A stretch of 37,295 bases of DNA. It comes from Rhodospirillales bacterium (GTDB taxonomy: Bacteria; Vulcanimicrobiota; Vulcanimicrobiia; Vulcanimicrobiales; Vulcanimicrobiaceae). The first letter of the stretch is position 1. Each line of letters begins with the position of its first letter. Made by a program: the position numbers and the translations under genes. The stretch covers positions 1 to 37,295 of the forward strand of contig CAJCIN010000237.1 of NCBI GenBank assembly GCA_903970385.1, written 5' to 3'. The notes beneath the pieces are model-generated. The model was given only the letters and a program-made list of their open reading frames with translations, had not been told where the DNA came from and did no database searches. This document shows, piece after piece, positions 8,565 to 17,033 of the stretch.

Positions 8565-9092
8565 ATGATTTACCGGGCACAGCACGGAGCCGCGGTCGCA
8601 CGCGGCGCATCGGCGGGGATGCGAATCACGATGACGGCCGCCGTACTCTTCGCCACCGCCGCGGCTCCTTGTCTTGCGGCTCCGCCGGCATTCGTCGCGC
8701 CGGCCGGTTGGCGTGCGAATCCTCCGGACCAGAACGCCCCCGCCACGGCGAGCCCGGTGATGCAATGGCACGTGCCGGGCGACACCACGACGAGCCTGAC
8801 GTTTCTCCACACGTCGCAGTCGTACGACGATTCGCTCGGCGCGATCCACACGAACCTCGCGACGAACAAGATCAAGCCGGCCGTCGACAAGGACCTGCCG
8901 TGCCAGGGCAAGACCGCACACGTCGTCGAGTTCACCGTCGGGCCCGACGCGCACAAGATCGTGATGAATCGCCTTCTCGTGCCGATGCTGGACGGCGTTG
9001 CGGCGATCACGTACTCGCACGAGGACGGGTCGAAACCGGATCCCGACGTGGTAAAGGCGGAGTCGGACTACTGCGCCGCGAGCGGCACCTGA
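8565..9092 (+). CDS. Hypothetical secreted protein
   Basis: I do not recognise a family. The 175-residue protein has a signal-peptide-like stretch MRITMTAAVLFATAAAPCLA followed by PPAFVAPAGWRANPPDQ, then a compact domain with two further cysteines (DLPCQG and SDYCAASGT) that could form a disulfide. ATG 8565 has GGAGGG just upstream at a short spacing. ATG 8619 (residue 19) would give a more standard signal peptide start, so the annotated start is uncertain. The start lies 45 nt after pstB, so co-expression with the phosphate operon is possible, but the gene may equally be independent. Confidence 0.65.
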   Translation: MIYRAQHGAAVARGASAGMRITMTAAVLFATAAAPCLAAPPAFVAPAGWRANPPDQNAPATASPVMQWHVPGDTTTSLTFLHTSQSYDDSLGAIHTNLATNKIKPAVDKDLPCQGKTAHVVEFTVGPDAHKIVMNRLLVPMLDGVAAITYSHEDGSKPDPDVVKAESDYCAASGT

Positions 9093-9176
9093 CCGCCGCG
9101 AACCGGCCCGAGGGAACGAACCCGAGTCGAGAACTGTCGACTGACCTAGTGTCAATCACATTCAGACTGGGGATTC

Positions 9177-9581
9177 ATGTCCAATATCGTTCAGACCGCC
9201 GATAAAGCCGGCACGTTCAAGACGCTTCTCGCCGCGGTCAATGCCGCCGACCTCGCGACGACCCTCGAAGGCAAAGGACCGTTTACGGTCTTCGCTCCGA
9301 ACGATGAGGCGTTCGCCAAATTGCCCGCGGGCACGGTCGATGCTTTGCTCGCCGACCTTCCGAAGCTCACGAAGATTCTCACGTACCACGTGGTGTCGGG
9401 AGACGTCCGCGCCGCCGACGTTGCGAAACTGCACAACGTCAAAACGGTCGAAGGCGGCGACCTTCACATCCACGCGAACGGCGGCGTAAAGATCAACGAA
9501 TCGAACGTCATCGGAGCCGATGTCGTCGCCGATAACGGCGTCATTCACATCATCGACGCCGTGCTGCTACCCTCGAACTAG
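9177..9581 (+). CDS. Fasciclin (FAS1) domain protein
   Basis: A single FAS1 domain filling all 134 residues, with the family H1 motif [15 protein letters not shown], central [10 protein letters not shown] and H2 motif [13 protein letters not shown] at the C-terminus. FAS1 domains are adhesion or ligand-binding modules, usually exported; here no signal peptide or membrane anchor is visible and the domain starts at residue 3. Start ATG 9177 follows GGGGA closely. An inverted repeat AGTCGA/TCGACT (6-nt loop) lies about 40 nt upstream. It converges with the Crp/Fnr regulator and is separated from it by a strong hairpin. Function is unknown beyond the fold. Confidence 0.88.
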   Translation: MSNIVQTADKAGTFKTLLAAVNAADLATTLEGKGPFTVFAPNDEAFAKLPAGTVDALLADLPKLTKILTYHVVSGDVRAADVAKLHNVKTVEGGDLHIHANGGVKINESNVIGADVVADNGVIHIIDAVLLPSN

Positions 9582-9591
9582 GAGTCCTCGT

Positions 9592-9625
9592 AGCGCGAGC
9601 GGCCCGGTGTCGGGTCGCTCGCGCT
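9592..9625. terminator. Long GC hairpin between convergent genes, probable bidirectional terminator
   Basis: Arms AGCGCGAGCG (9592-9601) and CGCTCGCGCT (9616-9625) pair perfectly, extended by a G-T wobble and CCCG/CGGG, with a 4-nt loop at 9607-9610: a 15-pair stem. It sits 10 nt after the fasciclin stop and touches the stop codon of the convergent Crp/Fnr gene. There is no long T tract on either side, so termination is inferred from position and stem strength. Confidence 0.65.
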
Positions 9626-10401
9626 TACGATCGTCCCTTCTTGCGGAGACCCGCGACGGATCGCAACAGGCCGCCGAACTGCTCACGCGCGACGTCGTAG
9701 CATTCGCACGAAGCGCCTTCGAGGCCGGCGCGATCGACGATCGAGATGATGCCGTGACCGTAGGTGATGAATCCGGCCTTCTGTAGGGTGCCGGCCGCGA
9801 TCGTGACCCCGGAGCGCTGCGTCCCGAGCATCATCGCGAGATACTCGTGCGTGAGCGGGATCTCGGTCGAGTCGACGCGATCCTGCGTCATCAGCAACCA
9901 GCGCGAGCACCGTTCGTACACGTTGTGGAGCCGATTACACGCGGCGAGTTGACCGAGCATGTTCACGTACGCCTGGACGTAGCGGTCGAGAAGTTGGCGA
10001 AACGTGTGATTCGCTTGCAAGCGGTCGAAGAGGCCGACGTCCATGCGGATGGCCGCGCCGGGAACCTGGCAATAGGCTTCGTTCGCGGTCGTCGTCGCGC
10101 CGAGGAGCAGTGGAATGGCCGAGACGCCCTCACGACCGATCGTGCCGACTTCGATCTGGCTGCCGTCTTTCATCCGCGTGACGATCGAGAGGACGCAATC
10201 GAGCGGGAAGAAGACGTCTTTGATTCGCTCGTCGGGCCGATAGATTTGATGGCGTACCGGAAGCGTCACGAACGTACCGCGCTCGAGTACGAGCGCGATT
10301 TCCGGTTCTTGCAGACTCGCTAAGATCGCGTTGAGGCGCAGCGCGTCTCGCGTGACGGGCGTCGCGGCCGCGCGCGTCGGCTGCCGGCTTTTGGTTACCA
10401 C
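9625..10401 (-). CDS. Crp/Fnr family transcriptional regulator
   Basis: 258-residue regulator with an N-terminal cyclic-nucleotide-binding-like beta barrel (about residues 30-150: VLERGTFVTLPVRHQIYRP, VFFPLDCVLSIVTRMKDG, VGTIGREGV) and a C-terminal helix-turn-helix (about 180-235: IPLTHEYLAMMLGTQRSGVT, LQKAGFITYGHGIISI). It lacks the N-terminal cysteine cluster of FNR, so an iron-sulfur oxygen sensor is unlikely. It also lacks an obvious Crp phosphate-binding RxS motif, so the ligand is unknown. This variety, with the GREGV motif in the barrel, is common in soil bacteria. Start GTG 10401. It diverges from the STAS gene across a 126-nt gap in which I could not identify an operator. Confidence 0.85.
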   Translation of the reverse strand: MVTKSRQPTRAAATPVTRDALRLNAILASLQEPEIALVLERGTFVTLPVRHQIYRPDERIKDVFFPLDCVLSIVTRMKDGSQIEVGTIGREGVSAIPLLLGATTTANEAYCQVPGAAIRMDVGLFDRLQANHTFRQLLDRYVQAYVNMLGQLAACNRLHNVYERCSRWLLMTQDRVDSTEIPLTHEYLAMMLGTQRSGVTIAAGTLQKAGFITYGHGIISIVDRAGLEGASCECYDVAREQFGGLLRSVAGLRKKGRS

Positions 10402-10527
10402 GTACTACCCATTCGATATGACGAGCGATTGGCCCCCGATCCCTCGAATCGGTCGAATGTTCGCTTACCAGGCGGAAATGGTCAAATTTACACAGACGGA
10501 TCGACGTTTCGAGCGCGATGATGTCCC

Positions 10528-10887
10528 ATGGACAACCTGCGCGTGATCGAGTTCCACGGCGATATCGACATCGTTGCGAAAGACTGGGTCGAGCGCGAAC
10601 TCGGCCGGCTCGAAGTCGCGGGTGACGAGGCGTTCACGATCGTCGACCTGACGCGCGTGCGGTATCTCGACTCGACGTTTCTCAACGCTCTCATGGCCGT
10701 CCGGAATCGGATGGCGAAAAACACGCCGGATCTTCGGATCTCCCTCGTCGCACCCCGCGTGGGCAACATTCGGCGGCTGTTCGAGATGGCGAAGTTGGAC
10801 GCGGTGTTTCCGCTGTTCGACGACGTGCCGTCGGCCCGTCGAAGCCTCTTCGCCGTGTTGCCGTTCTCGCTCGCGACGCCGGCGTGA
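10528..10887 (+). CDS. STAS domain protein (anti-sigma factor antagonist-like)
   Basis: A 119-residue single STAS domain. The conserved loop before the second helix reads RVRYLDSTFLNALM with Ser49, the position phosphorylated by anti-sigma kinases in SpoIIAA/RsbV proteins. FTIVDLTRV forms the preceding strand, and the C-terminal half resembles the usual LFEMAKLDAVFPLFD ending. By family analogy it would bind and release an anti-sigma kinase in the cytoplasm in a partner-switch pathway. No RsbW-type kinase or PP2C phosphatase is nearby, so the partner must lie elsewhere. A Cys-rich miniprotein follows 19 nt downstream. Confidence 0.85.
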   Translation: MDNLRVIEFHGDIDIVAKDWVERELGRLEVAGDEAFTIVDLTRVRYLDSTFLNALMAVRNRMAKNTPDLRISLVAPRVGNIRRLFEMAKLDAVFPLFDDVPSARRSLFAVLPFSLATPA

Positions 10888-10906
10888 TGCGCCACGGGAG
10901 AATCTA

Positions 10907-11098
10907 ATGCTCGAATCTCTCTTGCTCTGTACGGCTTGCGCGCACGGCGTCGGGTTCCATACGGGGTCGGGTTGTGAGGTGCGTCGCTGCGCGTGCCCGC
11001 ACGACAAGCACAAGCTCATCGATCGCGCGATGTCCGACGAACGAATCGAGCACCGCACCCTGTGGGCCGCGATCGCGCCACACCGCGCGCTTCCGTAG
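10907..11098 (+). CDS. Small cysteine-rich protein, possible zinc-binding miniprotein
   Basis: 63 residues, not recognised. The N-terminal half carries Cys8, Cys11, Cys23, Cys28 and Cys30 with His13, His18 and His32 (CTACAHGVGFH, then CEVRRCACPH), a pattern fit for a zinc knuckle. The C-terminal half is helical and charged. A good ribosome site GGGAG (10896-10900) lies six bases before ATG 10907, the best argument that it is real. It follows the STAS gene by 19 nt and would be co-transcribed. A partial analogy exists with the CxxC/CxC protein at 17034-17300, but the two are not clearly homologous. Confidence 0.5.
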   Translation: MLESLLLCTACAHGVGFHTGSGCEVRRCACPHDKHKLIDRAMSDERIEHRTLWAAIAPHRALP

Positions 11099-11169
11099 GC
11101 TCGTCCACTTTCGTTTCGCGCGGCGGCGCTTGACGGTGCGGGGAGTGGTGCGGGCGAAGCACGGCGAGC

Positions 11170-12093
11170 GTGCAACGTCTCCATCAGAACGTTTCCTTTC
11201 GCGTGTTCGCGGCGGCGGACGATCCGTTTGCGCCGGATGACGTCACGCGGCTCACCGGGCTAACGCCGACCGACGTCCGGCTTCGGGACCTACAGCGCGA
11301 GCGGCCTCGAAACTTCAGCTAGTGGGAATTCTCGCCATCTTCGAGTGGCGACATCAACGAAAAAATCGAGGAGCTGTCACGCTCGCTGCACTCCGCAGCG
11401 GCGGGATTGACCGATATCTGCGGCCTTCAAGAATCCGAGCTGCAGCTTCCGATCGAGACCGGGCGGCAAGCGGTCGAGATCCGCATCCCGGCAGGTCTCA
11501 TAGATCTCTTGCAAGTGCTCGGCACCGAGATCGACTGCGATCTGTACTGGCCACGAAAGCAACAATTCATCGACGGCACCTGCGTTCATTGCGGGCTATC
11601 CGAAATGTGCAGCGTTGCCGAATTGCGGTGGTCGATCGGCGGCCAATTACATGCGGCCGAGTGGCAAGCGAGATACTCGCTTTCCGCGCCCCCACCTCAT
11701 GCCATCTCGAAGTTTTCGCCCGATGCGCCCGAATATTGGCCACGGCTAGATCGAAATCTCGAGGCGGCATATTTCGAATCGCTCGACATCCTCCAATTCA
11801 GCTCGGACTATTGGCCATGCTCCGGATCCATAGCTGAGATATCGGCCGAATCGCACCTCTCGAATTTTCTCGACGTACTCGAGAGATACGTTGGGCCGTT
11901 GATCGGCGACGCACGGGCGAGCTCGCGAGTGACGATATCCCTGCTGGAACGCGGCGACTTCCAAGGCAGTGCCGGCCTTCGCTTCGACAAGAGATCGCTC
12001 GAGAGAATTCATCGGCTCGGCGCTTCGCTCTGTCTTCGTTTATCGTCGATTCCCGTGCCGAACGTTCAAGCCGATGGAACGTGCTTCCATTGC
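11170..12093 (+). repeat. Ancient in-frame tandem duplication of a roughly 167-residue unit
   Basis: The DGTCVHC motif (11572-11592) and the DGTCFHC motif (12073-12093) lie exactly 501 nt (167 codons) apart. Each is preceded at similar distances by a W-containing strand, a helix with leucines (INEKIEELSRSL versus LSNFLDVLERYV) and an LG-(T/A)-(E/S)-x-x-C/L strand. DNA identity is low, so the duplication is old and preceded the nonsense mutation. Confidence 0.55.
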
Positions 12094-12138
12094 GACAAGC
12101 GACTCCTCGGCGACGGTCAGAGCGATCGTCATTTTTGA
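11170..12138 (+). pseudogene. Tandem DUF4279-like protein interrupted by an in-frame TAG
   Basis: Reading from GTG 11170, the frame gives VSFRVFAAADDPFAPDDVTR then LTGLTPTDV, the typical N-terminal half of a DUF4279 domain. It meets TAG at 11320-11322 and continues in the same frame with WEFSPSSSGDINEKIEELSR, the expected second half, then LGTEIDCDLYW. A second, diverged copy follows (YWPCSG ... HLSNFLDVLERYVGPL ... RLGASLCLRLSS). Each copy ends in a CxxC motif, DGTCVHC and DGTCFHC. No ATG or GTG restarts translation between the TAG and TTG 11407, so any downstream product (243 aa from that TTG) would lack half of domain 1. TAG ends many healthy genes here, arguing against readthrough. Base composition is visibly less GC-rich than the neighbours, suggesting transfer. 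DUF4279 function is poorly known; several members occur in toxin-immunity settings. Confidence 0.65.
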
Positions 12139-12409
12139 CCAGCGTATCAATCGCCGAAGCCTTTCAGCGAGGTCGCGAACGGCGGCCGGTGAGCGTTGCC
12201 GACGCAGGCACTCGCATCCAGGCGCTTCGCATCGCGCGTCCGCACGAAACGGACGATCAAGGCGTCGGTGCAGTCGGATTCGCCGTCGTGCGACTCGTGT
12301 GGAACGAGGATCTGCCGGGCGCGAGGATGCGGTCTCAGCGTCGAACCTGTCTTGACGCAGTGCCGAACGGAAGCCCACGCTCGGCGCACGGCGTCGGACG
12401 ATGAGGCCA
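12139..12409. other. Gap without a convincing gene
   Basis: Between the broken DUF4279 gene and the tRNA terminator several short open frames overlap on both strands, the longest sensible one at 12147-12410 on the minus strand (87 codons, starting MASSSDAVRRAWASVR). None has a recognisable domain, a ribosome site or supporting context. The stretch may be decayed sequence. Confidence 0.4.
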
Positions 12410-12455
12410 TCGTAAAAGGAACAGGTCCGGAGCGCTTCCACGCTGCCGGACCTGT
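12410..12455 (-). terminator. Rho-independent terminator of the tRNA-fMet gene
   Basis: Just beyond the tRNA 3' end on the minus strand, a perfect 10-bp stem ACAGGTCCGG (12446-12455 reversed) with CCGGACCTGT (12421-12430 reversed), plus an inner AGCG/CGCT helix, is followed by the T-rich run TTCCTTTTACG. Stem, position and U tract all fit an intrinsic terminator. Confidence 0.85.
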
Positions 12456-12459
12456 GATG

Positions 12460-12536
<77 letters not shown>

Positions 12537-12630
12537 ACGGGCGACGCTGAGTATACACGTTGCGGCAAGCGGTGTCAAAGAGGATTCGCTCGCGGGGAAC
12601 GCCGCCGATCGTCACGGAAATGCGCGGGAG

Positions 12631-13689
12631 ATGATCGACCCCCAAACCACGGCCGCGGACGTCGAACTCGGCCGTCTCGTGCGGCGGCTGCCGAAGGTGC
12701 AGCTGCATTGCCATCTCGAGGGGACCGTGCGCGCAGAGACGTTCCGCGCGCTCGCGGCCGAACGCGGCGTCGACAGCGAGCGAGCGCGCGGAACGCTCGA
12801 AGCGACGTATGCGTTCGCGACGTTCCGCGAGTTCTTGCTGACGTTCGCGGAGGTGTGTAAGACCCTCCAGCGGCCGGAAGACTACGCGCGGCTCGCGCGC
12901 GACTACGTCGTCGATGCCGCCGCGCAGAACGTGCGGCATGCCGAACTCTTCATCTCGCCGTCGGTGTGGACGTTCTTCCACGAGGACCTCGACGTGCGCG
13001 AGACGGTCGCCGCGATGCGTGCCGTCTTCGACGACGAGGGCGCCCGGCGCGGCGTGACCGTCGCCCTCATCTGCGATCTGACGCGCAACTTCGGCGTCGA
13101 GCGCGCGTTCGACACCGCGCGCGTCGCCGTCGGGCTGGCCGAGGCCGGGTTCGGGGTGGTCGGAGTCGGGCTCGGGGGCGACGAAGCCAACTTCCCGCCC
13201 GCCCTCTACCGCGAGCCGTTCGACTTCGCCCGCGCCCACGGTCTGCACGCCGTCGCGCATGCCGGGGAGGCCGCGGGCGCGACGAGCGTCCGCGACGCCG
13301 TCGAGATCCTCGGGGCGGAACGCATCGGGCACGGGGTTCGCGCCCTCGAAGACCCGGCCGTCGTCGACCTTCTCGTCTCGCGCCGCATCCCGCTCGAACT
13401 GTGCCCGACGTCGAACCGGCTGACGGGCGCGGTCGCGGCCGGATCGCCGCACCCGATCGCCGAGCTCGACGCGCGCGGCGTCGTCTGCACCGTGGACGCG
13501 GACGACCCGGCCCTCTTCTCGACGACGCTCGACGAGGAGTACCGCATCGCCGGGCGGGCCTGCGGAGCGGCCGCGCTCGTTCGCTTCGCGGCCAACGCGA
13601 TCGACGCGAGCTTCGCCTCGCCCCGGCGCAAGGCGTCGTTACGTCGCGAACTTTCCGCCGCGGCCGGCCTGGAAACGAACCCGGCGTAG
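12631..13689 (+). CDS. add: Adenosine deaminase family protein
   Basis: Zinc amidohydrolase predicted to convert adenosine to inosine (or a related aminopurine) in purine salvage. From ATG 12631 it is 352 residues, near the family length. Motifs: zinc ligands His26 and His28 in VQLHCHLEGT, GVGLGGDEANFP, catalytic HAGEAAG, RIGHGVRAL, ELCPTSNRLTG and the terminal zinc Asp pair VDADDPALF. The frame stays open upstream through the antisense tRNA, so the upstream part is not coding. GTG 12679 is an alternative start. Adenine deaminase and aminodeoxyfutalosine deaminase share this fold; substrate choice is therefore moderately uncertain. The DtxR-type gene follows after 17 nt. Confidence 0.88.
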   Translation: MIDPQTTAADVELGRLVRRLPKVQLHCHLEGTVRAETFRALAAERGVDSERARGTLEATYAFATFREFLLTFAEVCKTLQRPEDYARLARDYVVDAAAQNVRHAELFISPSVWTFFHEDLDVRETVAAMRAVFDDEGARRGVTVALICDLTRNFGVERAFDTARVAVGLAEAGFGVVGVGLGGDEANFPPALYREPFDFARAHGLHAVAHAGEAAGATSVRDAVEILGAERIGHGVRALEDPAVVDLLVSRRIPLELCPTSNRLTGAVAAGSPHPIAELDARGVVCTVDADDPALFSTTLDEEYRIAGRACGAAALVRFAANAIDASFASPRRKASLRRELSAAAGLETNPA

Positions 13690-13706
13690 CGAAGGTTACT
13701 ACCGAT

Positions 13707-14408
13707 ATGGCGGGTCACACGCATTTCGACGAGTCGACCGAGGAGTATCTCGAGGCGATCTACCGCCTCGAACGCGAGGGGCCGGGCGTTTCGACGTCGC
13801 TGCTCGCGAACGATCTCGGCGTCGCGCCGGCCTCGGTCTCGGGCATGCTGAAGAAGCTGACGGCCGAAGGCTACGTCACGCATCGCGCTCGCGGCGAGGC
13901 GAAGCTCACACAAGAAGGCCTCAAGGTCGCGGTCCGGGTCATCCGGCGCCATCGCCTGGCCGAGGTCTTCCTCACGCAGATGCTCGGCATGGCGTGGGAC
14001 GAGGTGCACGAGGAGGCATGCCGCCTCGAACATGCGATCTCGGCCAAGGTCGAGGAGCGTCTCGTCGCCGTGCTCGGCGATCCGCAAACGTGTCCGCACG
14101 GCCACGCGATCCCGCCGCTGGATCTCAGCGATCCGATTCGCCCGGGCGTCTCCCTGTCGCAACTCGGGCCGGGCGATACCGCTCGCGTGCACGGCGTCAC
14201 CGAAGAGATCTCGGAGATCTTGCGCTATCTCGCCGAGATCGGTCTGCGGCCCGGTGCCGATATCGAAGTGTTGGAGAAAGCGCCGCTCGGCGGCCCGGTG
14301 ACCGTGCGCGTCGGCGAAACGCGGCACGCGATCTCGCTCGAACTCGCCGGCATGGTGACGGTGCTGCCGGCGGCGGCATCCGCTCCCGGGGATCTCGTCA
14401 GCGCATAG
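13707..14408 (+). CDS. DtxR/MntR family metal-dependent transcriptional regulator
   Basis: A 233-residue repressor of iron or manganese uptake genes. The N-terminal winged helix (STEEYLEAIYRLER, VSTSLLANDLGVAPASVSGM, YVTHRARGEAKLT) precedes the metal-binding dimerisation domain (RHRLAEVFLTQMLG, DEVHEEACRLEHAIS, GDPQTCPHGHAIP, with His, Glu and Cys ligands typical of IdeR/DtxR). A C-terminal FeoA/SH3-like domain (about 150-220) follows. Having both the Cys-containing site and the SH3 domain is closer to iron-type DtxR/IdeR than to short MntR, but the metal is an inference. An Nramp-family transporter begins at 36825, a conceivable though distant target. Start ATG 13707. Confidence 0.9.
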   Translation: MAGHTHFDESTEEYLEAIYRLEREGPGVSTSLLANDLGVAPASVSGMLKKLTAEGYVTHRARGEAKLTQEGLKVAVRVIRRHRLAEVFLTQMLGMAWDEVHEEACRLEHAISAKVEERLVAVLGDPQTCPHGHAIPPLDLSDPIRPGVSLSQLGPGDTARVHGVTEEISEILRYLAEIGLRPGADIEVLEKAPLGGPVTVRVGETRHAISLELAGMVTVLPAAASAPGDLVSA

Positions 14409-14447
14409 CGTGAAACGGAACCACGTGCCTGCCGGAAGACGGCGGGC

Positions 14448-15083
14448 ATGAACGCGCATACGCCGGTCACGATCGCGCTCGTTCTCGTCAACATCGCGGT
14501 GTACGTGTTCATGCAGGTGCATGGCGGTGCGAGCGAGTCGAATCGATATTTCATCGCGGGCGTGCTCGACGGCCCGGACGTGCTGCAGCGCGGGCAGTGG
14601 TATCGCATCGTCACGAGCGCGTTCATGCACGAAGGCCTGCCGCACATCGCGCTCAACATGTTCGCGCTCTTCCAACTCGGGACGTTCGTCGAAACGATGC
14701 TCGGAGGCTGGCGCATGTTCGTCGTGTACGCGATCTCACTCGTCGGCGGCGGCTTGGCCGTCGTGTATTTCAGCCCGGACGTACCGACGCTCGGCGCGAG
14801 CGGCGCGATCTTCGGACTCTTCGGCGCGCTCTTCGCGATCGGTCTGCGCATGGGCAAACCCGGCCGCGCGTTGATCTCGCAGACCGTGCCGGTGCTCGCG
14901 CTCAACCTCGTCTTCACGTTCGCCGTGCCGTTCATCTCGAAGGCCGCGCATCTCGGCGGTCTCTTCAGCGGCTTCGCGGCGGGGTTCCTGTTCTACGCGA
15001 TGCGGCGGCGCGCGCCGGCCGCGCTCGTAACGGATGCGGCGACGGGTGAATCGACCGAGGCGGAACTGCTGCCGCCCGCATGA
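14448..15083 (+). CDS. Rhomboid family intramembrane serine protease
   Basis: Six-helix membrane protease of 211 residues that cuts substrates within the bilayer. The catalytic dyad is Ser118 in the GASGAIFGLFGA motif and His168 in SKAAHLGGLFSGFAAGF. The conserved HxxxN of helix 2 is present as HIALNMFALFQLG, and the WR-like loop motif before it is QRGQWYRIVTSAFMHEG. No extra soluble domain apart from a short polar tail. Its TGA overlaps the ATG of the helicase gene (ATGA). Substrate unknown. Confidence 0.92.
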   Translation: MNAHTPVTIALVLVNIAVYVFMQVHGGASESNRYFIAGVLDGPDVLQRGQWYRIVTSAFMHEGLPHIALNMFALFQLGTFVETMLGGWRMFVVYAISLVGGGLAVVYFSPDVPTLGASGAIFGLFGALFAIGLRMGKPGRALISQTVPVLALNLVFTFAVPFISKAAHLGGLFSGFAAGFLFYAMRRRAPAALVTDAATGESTEAELLPPA

Positions 15084-16990
15084 GCGCGCCGCACGTCGCA
15101 TCGATCGAATCGGTCTTCGCCGAGTCGGGCCCGCTCGCGTCGCGTCTTCCCGGCTTCGAGGCTCGCGCCGGGCAAGTGCAGATGTCGCAACTCATCGAGC
15201 GCGGGTTTCTCGAGAACGCGCACACGCTCGTCGAAGCCGGCACGGGCGTCGGAAAATCGCTTGCGTACCTCGTGCCGGCGATCCGCAGCGGGAAGAAGAT
15301 CGTCGTCTCGACGGCGACGATCGCTCTGCAAGAACAACTCGTTCGCAAGGACATTCCGCTCGTCGTGAGCGCGCTCGGCGTTCCGACGCGCGTGCAACTG
15401 CTCAAGGGTCGCGGCCATTATCTGTGCCGCGCCAAGCTCGACCGGATGCGCGGCGAACGGCTGATCGCGCCGAGCGGGACGATGGAAGCGATCTGGGACT
15501 GGGCGGATCGCACGGAAACGGGCGATCGCGCGGAATTGCCGTTCGCGCCGCCGGGGCTCGAATGGGAGTCGCTCGACGCGGACGCGGACGATTGCGTCGG
15601 CGAGTTCTGCGACCGGTTCCGCGACTGCTGGTTCTTCAAGCATCGCGATGCCGCGCGTTTCGCCGACATCGTCGTCGTCAATCACGCGCTGTTCTTTCTC
15701 GACCTCGCGATGGGCGGAACGTTACTGCCGCCCTACGATTACGCGATTCTCGACGAAGCGCATCAGTGCGAATCGTGGGCGTCGGCGGCGCTCACCGCGA
15801 CGCTCTCGGCATCGGGCATCAATCGCTTGATGCGGCGCGTACACCGCACGTATCATCTGCCGGCGAGTTACGATGCGGAGATCGACGAATCGATGCGCGG
15901 CCTCGCCGCGACGCTCGCGCGCGTGCCGGGCGAACGTTATCCGCTCGCGGCGAACGAGTCCGCGGCGGACGCGCTCGCCGCGGTGCAACGTTCGTTCTAC
16001 CGGCTGGAGAATTGGGTCTACGCGAACTGGCAAGCCGCGCTCAAGCGTCCCTCCGAAAACGTCGCCGAAGCAGAGCGCCGTCGCGATCTCGTGATGCGCG
16101 GCGTGCTCGCGCACATCGCGACGGTCGATCGCACGGCGCTGCCCGACGACGAAGCGATCACGTGGGTCGAGCGCACGGACGGCGAGGGGCGTTACGCCGT
16201 CAACGCCGCACCGTTCGACGTCGCTGAGTATCTGCGCACCGCCCTGTTCAGGCGCGCGCAGAGCGTCGTGCTCACGAGCGCGACGATCGCGACGGGCACG
16301 TCGTTCGCGTTTTTGAAGCGCACGCTCGGCGTCGACGAGGCGCAAGAATACGTGGCTCCGTCGCCGTTCGACTACCGCGTGCAGGCGCGGCTCTTCGTCG
16401 CGCCGCCGGATTGCAACCCGAAGGACGCGCGGTTCGCGCGGCGCGTCGCGCCGCTCGTCGAGGAGATCCTCGACATCACGAGCGGCCGCGCTTTCGTGCT
16501 CTTCACGTCGTACGCACGATTGCACGAAGTGTACGCGCTCGTGCGCGAGCGGATCGTCTTTCCGACGAAGTTGCAAGGCGAGATGCCGCGCGCGCATCTG
16601 CTCGAGTGGTTTCGGCGCACGAAGAACGCGGTGCTCTTCGCGACGGCGACGTTCTGGGAAGGCATCGACGTCGTCGGCGATCAGCTCTCGTGCGTGATCA
16701 TCGACCGGCTCCCGTTTCCGTCGCCCGGCGATCCGATCGTCGCGGCCCGCTTGGCGGCGCTCGAGGCCGCGGGTCTATCGAGTTTCGAAGAGTTCATGAT
16801 TCCGTCGGCGATCGTCCGCCTCAAACAGGGGTTCGGGCGGCTCATCCGATCGAAGACGGATCGCGGCGTCGTGGTGCTGCTCGACGGGCGCGCCGCGTCC
16901 ATGCGCTACGGCGACGGCATCGTCGCGGCGCTGCCCCCGGCGCGGCGCGTGAAGACGCTCGGTGAGTTGCGCGACTTCTTCGTGAGCTAG
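15080..16990 (+). CDS. dinG: ATP-dependent DNA helicase, DinG/XPD family
   Basis: Superfamily 2 helicase, 5' to 3', with an iron-sulfur domain, involved in resolving R-loops and damaged DNA. Of its 636 residues, Walker A is GTGVGKS (54-60), the DEAH box is LDEAHQ (Asp225-His228) and C-terminal motifs include FATATFWEGIDVVG and LKQGFGRLIRSKTDRG. Four cysteines, Cys116, Cys172, Cys177 and Cys183, match the cluster spacing of E. coli DinG (the last three at +5 and +6), so a 4Fe-4S cluster is expected. No exonuclease domain is fused at the N-terminus. Start ATG 15080 overlaps the rhomboid stop by 4 nt. No LexA box was identified upstream. Confidence 0.92.
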   Translation: MSAPHVASIESVFAESGPLASRLPGFEARAGQVQMSQLIERGFLENAHTLVEAGTGVGKSLAYLVPAIRSGKKIVVSTATIALQEQLVRKDIPLVVSALGVPTRVQLLKGRGHYLCRAKLDRMRGERLIAPSGTMEAIWDWADRTETGDRAELPFAPPGLEWESLDADADDCVGEFCDRFRDCWFFKHRDAARFADIVVVNHALFFLDLAMGGTLLPPYDYAILDEAHQCESWASAALTATLSASGINRLMRRVHRTYHLPASYDAEIDESMRGLAATLARVPGERYPLAANESAADALAAVQRSFYRLENWVYANWQAALKRPSENVAEAERRRDLVMRGVLAHIATVDRTALPDDEAITWVERTDGEGRYAVNAAPFDVAEYLRTALFRRAQSVVLTSATIATGTSFAFLKRTLGVDEAQEYVAPSPFDYRVQARLFVAPPDCNPKDARFARRVAPLVEEILDITSGRAFVLFTSYARLHEVYALVRERIVFPTKLQGEMPRAHLLEWFRRTKNAVLFATATFWEGIDVVGDQLSCVIIDRLPFPSPGDPIVAARLAALEAAGLSSFEEFMIPSAIVRLKQGFGRLIRSKTDRGVVVLLDGRAASMRYGDGIVAALPPARRVKTLGELRDFFVS

Positions 16991-17033
16991 TTCACAGTGC
17001 GGCTCCGAAGGGCCGCGCGCGCGAGGCAACGCG

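Noticed and set aside
11320-11322. Pyrrolysine or other amber recoding in the DUF4279-like gene
   Set aside because: TAG ends many intact genes in the window (pstS, pstC, pstB, dinG, rsmE), no recoding element is visible, and Pyl use would be unexpected here.
12147-12410. 87-codon minus-strand frame between the pseudogene and tRNA
   Set aside because: No ribosome site or recognisable motif, and it ends inside the terminator region; could be real but is not supportable.
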